This document shows, piece after piece, positions 34,248 to 44,337 of a DNA stretch of 64,000 bases. The stretch covers positions 41,330,475 through 41,394,474 of the forward strand of contig JBANSL010000009.1 in the NCBI GenBank assembly GCA_037127255.1, written 5' to 3'. The position numbers and the translations under genes are program-made. Within the stretch, counting starts at the first letter, position 1. Every line of letters begins with the position of its first letter. Under the pieces are notes generated by a model. The model had not been told where the DNA came from and did no database searches. It saw only the letters and a list, made by a program, of their open reading frames with translations. The stretch is from Persicaria tinctoria. Taxonomy: Eukaryota > Streptophyta > Magnoliopsida > Caryophyllales > Polygonaceae.

Positions 34248-36122
34248 TTAAAGTCTAAACCACAGCAGCAGATCATCTTCCCCTTTTTGTCTTTCAACAA
34301 AGGGAGGAAGGTAAGGCAAAACAGTCACCAACAGTTTCCAAAAACAACCAGCAATGTACCAAGTTTGGGATAAGGATGGGGTAGGGTAAGGATAGGCTTC
34401 ATCATCCAGAGCATCATCAGTGAGCAACGACCTCATACTTTGCAGTAGCTTGGATATCTCGCTCATCTCCGTCGTGAACTCCTTGTGCATCTCCTTGATG
34501 TCAAGGCGAACTTCCTCCAAACCCAACTCCAGGTTATCCATGCGCTCATCAATGGCTGAGGCAGTGGGAAGAGCCTTTGATGGAGAGACAAGACTCAAAG
34601 TCCCTTGGGGGGACCGAGTGATGCCTATCTTCTCAAGACTCTTGGAGTCGAACTTACCCATATGACGATGATGTTCTTCATTTTTAAAATCGATTCCAGA
34701 AGCTTTGAAGATTTGGGTCAAAAGGGTAGCAAATGGGAGGGGAGTTCCTTTGCTGGCTTTTCTGGTGTGAGCCATGGATCCTAAAATGGTGTTGGCCAGA
34801 TCAAGATCAAGGCCATTGAGGATTCGGTAAAGTAGGACCATGGCATTGTCGGTCAGGAGAGAGCCGAAGTTTAGACAGGGTAAGAGGCAACGCACAATGA
34901 TGTTAAAGATAATTTTTGCCTCTAGGGTAAGGGATGAGTGGGTTAGCTGCTTTGAGGTGCTGGTGGATGCTTCGGGTAAGAGGTATTTGGAACGGGCAAG
35001 GGTAATGCAGTCTTCTTTAGAGGGGTTTTCTTGAGAGGGTGGACAAGGGCTAGGAAGGCCAAGGAAATCAGCGAAGTCAAAGGAGTTGAAAGAGATTCTA
35101 ACTCCTTTGACGACTGATTCCAAGAACCAACCATCGTCAGTGTGTTTGGCTTTGAGGTTTATGTAGAACAGGCTGGTGAGTTGGGGATAATAGACGGTTT
35201 CAAGATTGAGAAGGGTCCAGGCTGAATATTTTTTAAGAAGAGCAATGCATGGTAAATTCAAAGCTTCAAAGAACGCAATATCTAAAATATCAGAACAGCA
35301 GATCCTACGAGTTCGAAACTCATCCACCCACTTACCAGCCATTTCAGCATTTTCAAACCATGAAGAGGGGAGGGATTGGTTTACCTGAATAAGGGCAGGA
35401 GGATTAGCGTTCTTCCTTCGAGCCTGTGTTGGAGCAGACCTATTGGCAGGCACCTCAAGGCTTCTGAGGGTGCTCTTCCTGGTGTGCTTGGGAGAGGGAG
35501 GCTTGGCTGCTGCAGCTTTCCGCTTCTTTGGAGATGGGGGAGTAGGAGGAGGAGGAGAAGGAGAGGGAACAGGTTCGGGCTCCTCATCCTCTTCGTCCTC
35601 AGACCCCGAGTCCTCAGCGGACCCATCATCGTTGTCTCCTTCATCATCCTCGTCATTACCAGTCTCATCATCCTCCTCTTCTTCTTCCTTTGGTTCCTCC
35701 TCATTGGGAACCTCCTTCTCAGCCTCTTTCCGAATTCTCTCGGCCTCCTCCTCAGCCAATTTCCTTGCAAGCTCGGCCTCCTCCTCGGCCTTTTTCCTCC
35801 TTAAGGCTTCTTCTTCAGCTTCCTTGGCGGCATCCCTTTCCAGAATAGCGTCGAGATCCTCCTCTTCCTCCTCATCATCCACCTCCTCAGCGACGATTTT
35901 CTTTTTCCCTTTTTGCTTTGCACTGAGAGGCTTCTTTGCTGAGCATTTTTGAGAGCCCTTAGTAACTGTAGTCGTGCTCTCAACGATGGTACTCTGGACA
36001 ACAGCGAGGAAGATAGCTTGAGAAGTGGGTTCAGGTGTAGGGGAAGTAGCATTGGCCTGGCGTCCCTTGGGGGTGGCACCAAGTCTTCTGGGTGTGGAGG
36101 CTTTCTTTGATTTGGGAGCCAT
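34248..36122 (-). CDS. C2 third ORF: 624-residue protein, long C-terminal extension
   Basis: Homologue of 9711-11411 with the same parts: MAPKSKK basic start, Lys/Glu coiled coil (RKKAEEEAELARKLAEEEAE), acidic stretch, poly-Pro and KKRKAAAAKPP. The globular region contains SLPSSWFENAEMAGKWVDEF, VVKGVRISFNSFDFADFLGL and LTDNAMVLLYRILNGLDLD, and a C-terminal coiled coil closes it. The frame is fully open, but the family stop codon after DDEA is changed, so it reads on for about 50 residues of 3' non-coding sequence. Function is unknown; no membrane span or signal peptide was seen. Confidence 0.72.
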   Translation of the reverse strand: MAPKSKKASTPRRLGATPKGRQANATSPTPEPTSQAIFLAVVQSTIVESTTTVTKGSQKCSAKKPLSAKQKGKKKIVAEEVDDEEEEEDLDAILERDAAKEAEEEALRRKKAEEEAELARKLAEEEAERIRKEAEKEVPNEEEPKEEEEEDDETGNDEDDEGDNDDGSAEDSGSEDEEDEEPEPVPSPSPPPPTPPSPKKRKAAAAKPPSPKHTRKSTLRSLEVPANRSAPTQARRKNANPPALIQVNQSLPSSWFENAEMAGKWVDEFRTRRICCSDILDIAFFEALNLPCIALLKKYSAWTLLNLETVYYPQLTSLFYINLKAKHTDDGWFLESVVKGVRISFNSFDFADFLGLPSPCPPSQENPSKEDCITLARSKYLLPEASTSTSKQLTHSSLTLEAKIIFNIIVRCLLPCLNFGSLLTDNAMVLLYRILNGLDLDLANTILGSMAHTRKASKGTPLPFATLLTQIFKASGIDFKNEEHHRHMGKFDSKSLEKIGITRSPQGTLSLVSPSKALPTASAIDERMDNLELGLEEVRLDIKEMHKEFTTEMSEISKLLQSMRSLLTDDALDDEAYPYPTPSLSQTWYIAGCFWKLLVTVLPYLPPFVERQKGEDDLLLWFRL

Positions 36123-36295
36123 GGAGGTTTTCGGCTAGGGTTTTAGAACAGGTTGAGAGGTTGAAGGAGAAGTAGAATTGGAAAGGTTTGGATAAGTTTG
36201 AAGTGGTGAGAGAATCGGGTACAGATTGGTGTTTAAGTAGAGTGAGATGATGGAGTTGATGGGACAGGTTTAGAGTTCCAAGGATGGGTAATGAT

Positions 36296-37470
36296 TAGGG
36301 CTGTGCATAACCGGGTATCCGACATGACACGACACGACACGACAAAAACACGAAACCGATAAGGGGAAAAGTGCCGATCCGAACACGACACGATAAGTAC
36401 CGGGTATCCGACACAATAACACGACACGGTTTCTTGTCGGATACTCGTATAACACGACACGACACGATTTCTACAAAAAACTCTTTTTTTTTCTTTTTTT
36501 TTTCTAAATGTTGTTGTACTGGACGCCGGATCTGAAGGACCTCGAGCACGCCGGATCTGAACTTTGAACAAGGACGAGCGTCGAGCGAGGTCGAGGGCGA
36601 GCGTCAAATCTGAAGCGAGGCGGAAATATGCTTCATCTTCAATGTGGATCTGAACCAAGAGACTACGATAGGGATCGACCGGTGACGGCGACGACGACGA
36701 GGTGACGGCGACGACGACGATGTTGGCTGGTTGAGAGCAACCGGTGAGCCGTGGGCGGCGATTCTGAAGGCTGAGAGCAACCGGCCACCAAGAATGAAGA
36801 TTGTAGAATAAGAGTGAAGAGATGATTGAAGAAGAAGAGGCAAGTGTCGAATGTAGATCTAAAACAATAGAGACTACGAGAGGAGTCGACAGGCGATAGG
36901 CGACGGCGGCGGCGGATGGCTGAGAGCAACTGGCCAGCCGTGGGTTCGTCGGCGGCGAGTCGGCGAGTCTTGAGGCTGAGAGGCGAGCAACTGGCCGTCG
37001 AGAAGGAAGATTGAAGAAGAAGAGTGAAAAGAGGCAACCGGCTGGCGGCTATTGACCAAACCCTAGATAGACAACTCACTTAAAAGAGTTTAGGAAGGAA
37101 AAAAAGAGAAAGGAAAAACAATAAAAAAGGGTTGGAGATCCGGAATTCGAACTCGAGACCTCACGGTTACGTCCAAACGCAAGCGGCCACGCCTAACCAG
37201 CTGGGCAAGCGGGTTTTTATGATACACTAGGACAGTTATTATATATCTATTATTACAGAATTTTAATATTTAAAAAAATTAAAAAATTATCGTGTCGTGT
37301 CGGATACCCGACAAGGGAAAAATGCTGATCCGAACACGACACGATTATTGTCTTGTTTTACCGTTTCGTGTCATAATCGTGTCTTATCTTTATCGTTTCG
37401 TGTTTTTTCGTATCGTTTTATTGCGGTTTCGTGTCGTGTCAACCGTGTCGTATTTTTCTGCACAACCCTA
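36296..37470. mobile_element. Non-autonomous hAT element (1175 bp)
   Basis: Bounded by GTAATGAT on both sides (36288-36295 and 37471-37478), a perfect 8-bp target-site duplication. The termini are inverted: TAGGGCTGTGCA at the left and TGCACAACCCTA at the right, one mismatch, the common plant hAT end. Just inside both ends are many CACGACA/TGTCGTG words in opposite orientation, likely transposase-binding repeats. No transposase is encoded. The centre is GC-rich with two related blocks (about 36740-36840 and 36920-37050). The unoccupied site GGGTAATGATATCATTGC is visible in C1 at about 11578. Confidence 0.92.
37128..37214 (-). other. tRNA-like sequence with A- and B-box motifs inside the hAT element
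   Basis: The minus strand reads CCCAGCTGGTTAGGCGTGG (A-box-like) and, about 45 bases on, GAGTTCGAATTCCGG (B-box-like), then CCCTTTTTT, a possible pol III stop. The acceptor ends do not pair, so this is not a working tRNA. It may be a captured tRNA or SINE head. Confidence 0.35.
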
Positions 37471-37784
37471 GTAATGATAACATTGCCAATTTGAAAAATT
37501 TCCATTCAAAATTCAAATCTTTCTCTTAACCATTTAAAATAGGAGGGAAATATCCGAAGATATTTTGTTCCAAAAATAAAACATGTACTCGGAAGGGGGA
37601 ATAAAATGTGTAATAAATAGAATTTTAAAAACCTTTAAAAATATACTTGACCAAATATCTAAAAAGATATTAACCAAATATATATGATCCGATATATGTA
37701 CTCTACCATTAAGTTCACAAACCTTGACATAACTTTCAAAGATCTTGACACTGAGTAGAATTTATCTTTCGTAAAGGGAAAGCT

Positions 37785-40776
37785 CCCCCTCCCAAAGTGC
37801 ATCCTTGTTAAGCATCCCAATCTCTCGTCTAATGAAGGTGAACCTATCCTCTGCCAAACGCTTAGTAAAAATGTCAGCCCATTGATAATCAGTTGAAATA
37901 AAAGAAATGGACGCAACACCTTTTTCGACATGGTCTCTAAGGAAATAATGTCTTACATCAATATGTTTTGTCCTTGAATGCTGAACAAGATTCTTTGTAA
38001 TGGAGATGGCACTTGTATTGTCACACTTAATGGGAATGCCTTAGAGGTTGATGCCGAGATCTCGTATTTGTTGAGCTATCCAAAGGATTTGGGAGCAGCA
38101 TGTTGCAGCTGCTATGTATTCGGCTTCTGTAGTGGATAGGGCAACTGAGTTTTGTTTCTTAAAATGCCAACTAATTAGAGATGCTCCTAAGAATTGGCAA
38201 CATCTTGATGTGCTCTTCTTATCTACCTTATAGCCTGCAAAATCTGCATCAAAATACCCGATTAATGTGAAATCCTTTTGCTTTGGGTACCATAGTCCAA
38301 GCTCCTTAGTGCCATTGAGATAACGAAAAATCCTCTTCACAACCATGAGGTGAGATTCTTTAGGATCAGCTTGAAACCTAGCACACATGCAAACACTAAA
38401 CATGATGTCAGGTCTACTAGCTGTGAGATATAGTAAAGATCCAATCATTCCTCGATACTCCTTTTGATTGACACTTTTCCCAGTCTTGTCTTGATCTAGA
38501 GATAATGTTGAGCTCATGGGTGGCTTGGCTGCTTTGGATTGATCCATCTTGAATTACTTCAAGAGATCCTTAGTGTACATGCTTTGGTTGACAAAGATCC
38601 CTTTCTTGGATTGATGAACTTGTAATCCCAAAAAGAAGTTGAGTTCACCCATCAAGCTCATCTCAAATTCGCTACACATGATGTCAAAAAATTCCTTGCA
38701 CAAAGATGTGTTAGTAGCACCAAATAATATATCATCAACATAAATTTGAATAACCAAAATGTCCTTTCTTTTGGTCTTGATAAAAAGAGCTTTGTCTAGT
38801 TTATAATCATGATTGGGAAATTCTGAACTTTCAAAACCTGGGGGTTGAGCCACATAAACTTCTTCCTCTAAGAAACCATTAAGAAAAGCACACTTGACAT
38901 CCATTTGATATGACTTTATGCTCATAAAAGATGCAAATGCTAATAAAATGCGAATGGCTTCAAGCCTGGCTATGGGAGCAAAGGTCTCCTCGTAGTAAAT
39001 ACCTTCCTCTTGATTGTAGCCTTGAGCAACAAGCCTTGCTTTGTTCCTCACGATCTTACCATTCTCATCTAGCTTGTTTCGAAATACCCATCGTGTGCCA
39101 ATGACTGATTGATGCTTTGACCTAGGCTTCAAGGTCCAGACTTTGTTCCTTTCAAATTCGTTAAGCTCAGTTTTCATAGCAATGATCCAGTCTGGCTCTT
39201 GAAGGGCCTCATCTACCTTCTTTGGTTCAATAAGAGAAACAAACGCGTGAAAAGCACAAAGATCTTTAAGTTTAGAACGAGTTTGAACACTAGAAGTAGG
39301 GTCAGAAATGATATCCTTTAATGAGTGTGATGAGGAGTATTTCAATTTCCTTTTGCTAGTCTCGTCTCCTTGATTCGTCACACCAGCAGGATTGATTTGT
39401 GGTACATCTGACTCTGTGGTCCTGTTCGGTTCAGTTTCAGCAGTTTCTGACGTTTCAACACTTTTGGATGGGACAGCAAGGGCTTTGGACGAATCTTCAA
39501 CACCTTGGGCCAATTCTTAAGTGTTGAGAATCTGTTCTTGCGTGTTCCTCTTCTCTGTGTTCTTGGTAGCAACATCATCACCTTCCTCGTTCTCTACATG
39601 GATGTTAAGATCTATATCTGCAACACTTTCACTCAAAGAACCGTCATTGCATTCATCAAATATAACATGTATACTTTCTTCAACTAACTGGGTCCTTTTA
39701 TTGAGGATTCTATAAGCTTTGCTACTTGTGGAATAGCCAAGAAATATACCTTCATCACTACGTGCATCAAATTTCCCAAGCTTATCTTTTCCATTGTTAT
39801 GAACAAAACAAGTACAGCCAAATGGTTTAAAATAAGATATAAGTGGTTTGCGGCCTTTGAAAAGTTTATAAGGAGTTTTCTTTAAGATGGAACGAATAAG
39901 ACAACGATTCAAAATATAGTTAGTTGTGTTAACAGCTTCAGCCCAATAGGTTTTAGGTAATGCATTTTCTAAAAGCATAGTCCTGGCCATATCCTCTAGG
40001 GTGCGGTTCTGTCGTTCCACAACCCCGTTTTGTTGAGGTGTCCTTGGAGCAGAAAAGTTATGGGAGATGCCATATTTAGCACAAAACAAATCATACTGAA
40101 GTTGATCAAACTCCCTACCATGATCACTCCGAATTGACACTATGGGCTCGTTTCTTAAGATTGCAACTCCTTACAAAGTTTTAAAAACTCAAATAAGGCC
40201 TCGGATTTTTCTTTTAAAAAAGCAACCCAAGTATATCTAGAAAAATCATCAACAACAACAAGCATGTACTTTTTACCATTGGGAGATTTGACTCGCATAG
40301 GACCACATAAATCCATATGTAAAAGTTCAAGAGGTCTAGAAGAACTTACAACCTTTTTGGGTTTGAAAGAGCTACGTGTTTGTTTACCTCGTGTGCAACA
40401 TTGCACATATCAATACCTTTGAAGTCCATCTCAGGTAGCCCTCTTATAAGCCCTTTGGACACAAGCTTTTGTAGTGTATGTGGACTCACATGACCGAGTC
40501 TCTTGTGCCAGAGCTTTGGATCGTCCGTCAAATCCTTTAGACAGGTTAAGCTACCTTGTGCCACTTGATCAGCATTCACAGTGTATATATTGTTGTAACG
40601 ATATGCAGTCAGTATAACTTCACCTGCATCTTCTCTGCACACTAGACACCTCTTCTTGTTAAATCTGACATTATTGCCACCATCACATAATTGAGAAACA
40701 CTAAGCAAATTATACTTTAACCCATTCACAAGATAGACATTTTTAATACTATGGTTGGAATCACTCCCAACGCTAC
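37785..40776 (-). pseudogene. C2 pol, interrupted by C3 and degenerate
   Basis: It starts inside the pre-integrase region (NVYLVNGLKYNLLSVSQLCD), because C3 sits at 40777 and protease was lost with the deleted part of C2. One-base losses lie near 40395 and 40155. The integrase core is well kept (HMDLCGPMRVKS, SDHGREFDQL, GVVERQNRTLEDMART). A TAA at about 39517 precedes RT. In RT about 31 codons containing the conserved [14 protein letters not shown] are cleanly deleted at about 38790, while YVDDILFGAT remains. More stops lie at about 38551 and 38041. RNase H follows to about 37785. Not functional. Confidence 0.88.
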
Positions 40777-41804
40777 TGAAGGATCGATAATATAAAACAA
40801 GGTAATATAGAAATACTCTAGAAGGGGGGTTGAATAGAGTATGCCCGTTTTTCGCAGAAAGTCTCAAGACTTTTGGAGCTCGTATAAAGCCCTTTGAGAT
40901 TAAACCTGAATCACAAAGTTAGACAATCGAACCAAGTGCGGAAATAAGGTAAAGCAATAGATAAAGGACACAAGTAATTGTTTACGAGTTTCGGCACGAA
41001 CTTGGCCTACGTCCCCGCCTAGGGTTCTTCCACAACCCTAGGATTCAAAAGGCTTTATTGATTCGCTTAGCTTAGAATCATAATAGCTTACCGAGAAGCC
41101 TCTCTCCTATACAATTGCAATCTAGTCAACTCACGTTCCCTTATAGTCCTAGACCAATCTAGAAGAGCCCCACCTCTCTCTGCTATCTAATACAATCCTC
41201 TTACTCTCACAAATCAATAGCCTAGTACAACTTCCCGAGTTACAAACTCTCGAGTAACACTATAAATGAATATATCCTATAAGCTCACAGTGTAACTCTC
41301 AAAGGCTTTGAAATAAAACAACAAACTCTTGAGCGCTAGCAGAGAGTACACTTAGAAGACAAATCTCGCTTGAATGAATGAAAGCTCGTGTAACACTTGT
41401 GTGTTCTGTCTTCTTCTTCCTTTCCTTTGTAGAAGCAACATGGTGCATAAGGATCTTCAACACCGGATCTTCAACAACGGCTAGTTTGGATCATGGCGCG
41501 CCCGGATCTTCTATTTTTGGACACTTCGAAGACATGATCTCTCAAATTGGATCTCCTCAATATGCACCATAAGGAAAGAAGTGTTTTCAAAAAATACTTC
41601 CTAAAAGATTAGTTACACATATATATAATATAAAGGAAGTATATAATAATATTAAATACTATTCGGACATATAGAGCAGGTTCTGGATTTCATCAACTAT
41701 TCGGACATATATAATAATATTAAAGCTCCAAGACCTTTGACACAAACATCCTGTCAAGGCCTTTGAAACTTTATTCCGATTTTCATCAAGGGAGGGAGTT
41801 ATCA
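40777..41804 (-). repeat. C3 3' LTR (1028 bp)
   Basis: TGATAACTCC to ATCCTTCA on the minus strand. It resembles both C1 LTRs over its length. It cuts the pre-integrase region of C2 pol at its left edge. Confidence 0.92.
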
Positions 41805-42150
41805 ATCTCCCCCTTGATGAAAGACAAAACCTGTGCATCCCTGCAACTTAGTCAAACATAAATAATATAAGAGAAATCAGACTAAGTACCTGCATGGGTT
41901 AGACAAATGTTGGATCAAAAAAATTTTAAAGCATGAAAAGGCCATCCAACCGAAAACCAAAAATCAAAAACCAAAAACCAAGGTCTTCCAAGACCTTCAA
42001 GCAGAAAGGTTTTCAAGTCTAAACAACCACAAATTATCTCCCCCTTTTTGTCTTTCAACAAAGGGAGGAGGTAAAACAGTCACCAAATGTTTTGAAATTG
42101 TTTCCAAAAACCAGCAATGTATCAAGTTTGGGATAGGGATAGGGTAGGGT

Positions 42151-43864
42151 TTAAGCTTCGTCGTCCGGAGCATCATCAGTGAGCCTCGTCCACAAACCTT
42201 GCAGCATCTTGGATATCCCGCTCATCTCCGTCATAACCTCCTTGTTCAGCTCCTTGATATCCAGGCGAACTTCCTCCAAGCCCAACTCTAGGTTGTCCAT
42301 CCGTTCATCGAAGGCTGGAGCAATGGGAAGAGCTTTTTGAAGGAGTGGCAAGACTCAAGGTATCTTGGGGAGACCGAGTGATGCCAATCTTTTCAAGGCC
42401 CTTGGAGTCGAACTTACCCATATGACGCTACTGTTCTTCACTTTTGACATCAATTCCAGAAGATTTGAAGAGAAGGGTCAAAAGGGTGGCAAAAGGGAGG
42501 GGGAGAGCCTTTTCTAGCTTTTCTAGCATGAGCCATGGTTCCAAGAATAGTGTTGGCCAGATCAAGGTCAAGGTCATTTAGGATGCGGTAAAGTAGGACC
42601 ATGGCATTATCAGTAAGGAGTGAGCCAGAGTTAAGATGGGGTAAAAGGCATCGAACAATGACGTTGAAAATAATTTTTGCCTCAAGGGTAAGGGATGAGT
42701 GGGTGAGTTGCTTTGAGGTGATGTTGGATGCTTCGGGTAGGAGGTACTTGGCTCGGGCAAGAATGATGCAGTTTTCTTTTGAGGGGTGTATTTTAGAGGG
42801 TGGACATAGGCTAGGCAGGCCAAGGAAATCTGCAAAGTCATTGGAGTTGAAAAAGATTCTAACCCCTTTGACAACAGACTCCAAAGACCAACCATTGGCG
42901 TCGTGTTTGACTTTTAGGTTAATGTAGAACAGGCGGGTAAGCTGGGGGTGGTAACGGTTTCAAGATTGAGAAGGGTCCAAGCTGGGGATTTTTTGAGAAG
43001 ATCAATGCAGGGTAGCTTCAAACCTTCGAAGAACTCAATATCCAAAAAATCAGAACAGCAAATCCTACGAGTTCGAAACTCATCTACCCACTTTCCAGCA
43101 GTCTTAGCATCTTCAAACCAAGAGGAGGGCAAGGATTGGTTTACCTGGATGTATGCAGGTGGGTCGGCATTCTTCCTGCGAGCAATAGTCGGAGCATCTC
43201 TCTTGGCAGGCGCTTCAAGACTTCTGAGGGTGCCCTTCCTAGTGCGCTTGGGAGATGGAGGATTGATAGCAATTGGGGCTTTCCGCTTCTTTGGAGACAG
43301 GGGAGGAGGAGAAGGAGAGGGAGATTTTTCCTCCTCTTCCTCAGACCCCGAGTCCTCACCGGACCCCGCTTCATCTCCTTCAGCTTCCTCGTCCTCTCCA
43401 GATCCCTCTTGCTCTTCGTCTTCTTCCTCAGGCTCCTCCTCAGATGGAACCTCCTCGGCTTCGGCTTCCTTCCGAATCCTCTCGGCTTCCTCCTCGGCCA
43501 GTTTCCTTGCAAGCTCGGCCTCCTCATCGGCCTTTTTCTTCTTCAAGGCTTCCTCTTCGGCTTCCTTGGCAGCATCTCTTTCCAGAATAGCGTCGAGATC
43601 CTCTTCCTCCTCTTCCTCGTCCACCTCCTCAGCTAAGATCTTCTTTTTCCCTTTCTGTTTAGCACTGAGAGGCTTCTTAGCAGAGCGCTTTTGAGAGCCC
43701 TTGGTAACAGTGTCCGTGCTCTCAGCGATGGTGCTCTGGACAACAGTAGGGACAATGGCTTGAGGAGTGGGTTCAGGTGTGGGAGAGGTAGCACTGACCT
43801 GACGTCCCTTGGGGGTGGCGCCAAGTCTTTTGGGTGTGGAAGCTTTTTTTATTTTGGGTGCCAT
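42151..43864 (-). pseudogene. C3 third ORF, frameshifted
   Basis: Homologue of 9711-11411. The first 316 residues are open and include MAPKIKK, the coiled coil, the acidic block and SLPSSWFEDAKTAGKWVDEF. A base loss at about 42950 (in the LETVYYPQL segment) shifts the frame. The middle reads in 42450-42884 (LARAKYLLPEAS, TDNAMVLLYRILNDLDLD), and after another break near 42350-42470 the C-terminal coiled coil reads in 42151-42351. Same family protein, now dead. Confidence 0.85.
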
Positions 43865-43990
43865 GGAGGAAATCGGCTAGGGTTTTCTTAGAACAGGTTG
43901 ACAGGTTGAAGAAGGAGAAAGTGAAAGGGTTTGGATAAGTTTTGAGAGTGTGATGGAATCGGGTACAGACTTGGGTATAAGTAGAGAGAG
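43865..43990 (-). promoter_or_regulatory. Promoter-like leader upstream of the C3 third ORF
   Basis: The minus strand has TACTTATACCC (43973-43983), a pyrimidine-rich leader and AAACCCTAG (43877-43885) before the ATG, as in C1. In C2 the TATA-like word is CTTAAACAC (about 36229-36239). Confidence 0.35.
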
Positions 43991-44337
43991 ATGATGAAGT
44001 AATGGGACGGGTTTAGAGTTCCAAGGGAAGAAATGATATCATTGCCAAAATTTGAAAGGTTTCCAATTCAAAATTCAAACTTTTCCATTAAAATCGGACT
44101 GAATAACTGAAGGATTTAGTTCCAAAATTAAGATATCTCAACGGTTTTAAAAAAATAACATAAAAGGCAATTTTGAAATCCGATAAAAATATAATTGATT
44201 AAATATCTAAAAAGATATTAACCAAATATATGTGATCCGATATATATGATCTACCATTTAGTTCACAAACCTTGACATAATTCTCAAGGGTCTTGACACT
44301 AAGTAGAATTTATCTTTCGTAAAGGGAATGCTCCCCC

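Noticed and set aside
36300..36470. CRISPR-like array from the repeated CACGACA words
   Set aside because: The words are short, irregular and mirrored at the other end of the element, as expected for hAT subterminal repeats in a plant genome.
36604..37079. Minus-strand frames of up to 138 codons inside the hAT element
   Set aside because: Ser/Arg/Pro-rich and overlapping in several frames, without hAT transposase motifs. They reflect composition of the GC-rich core.
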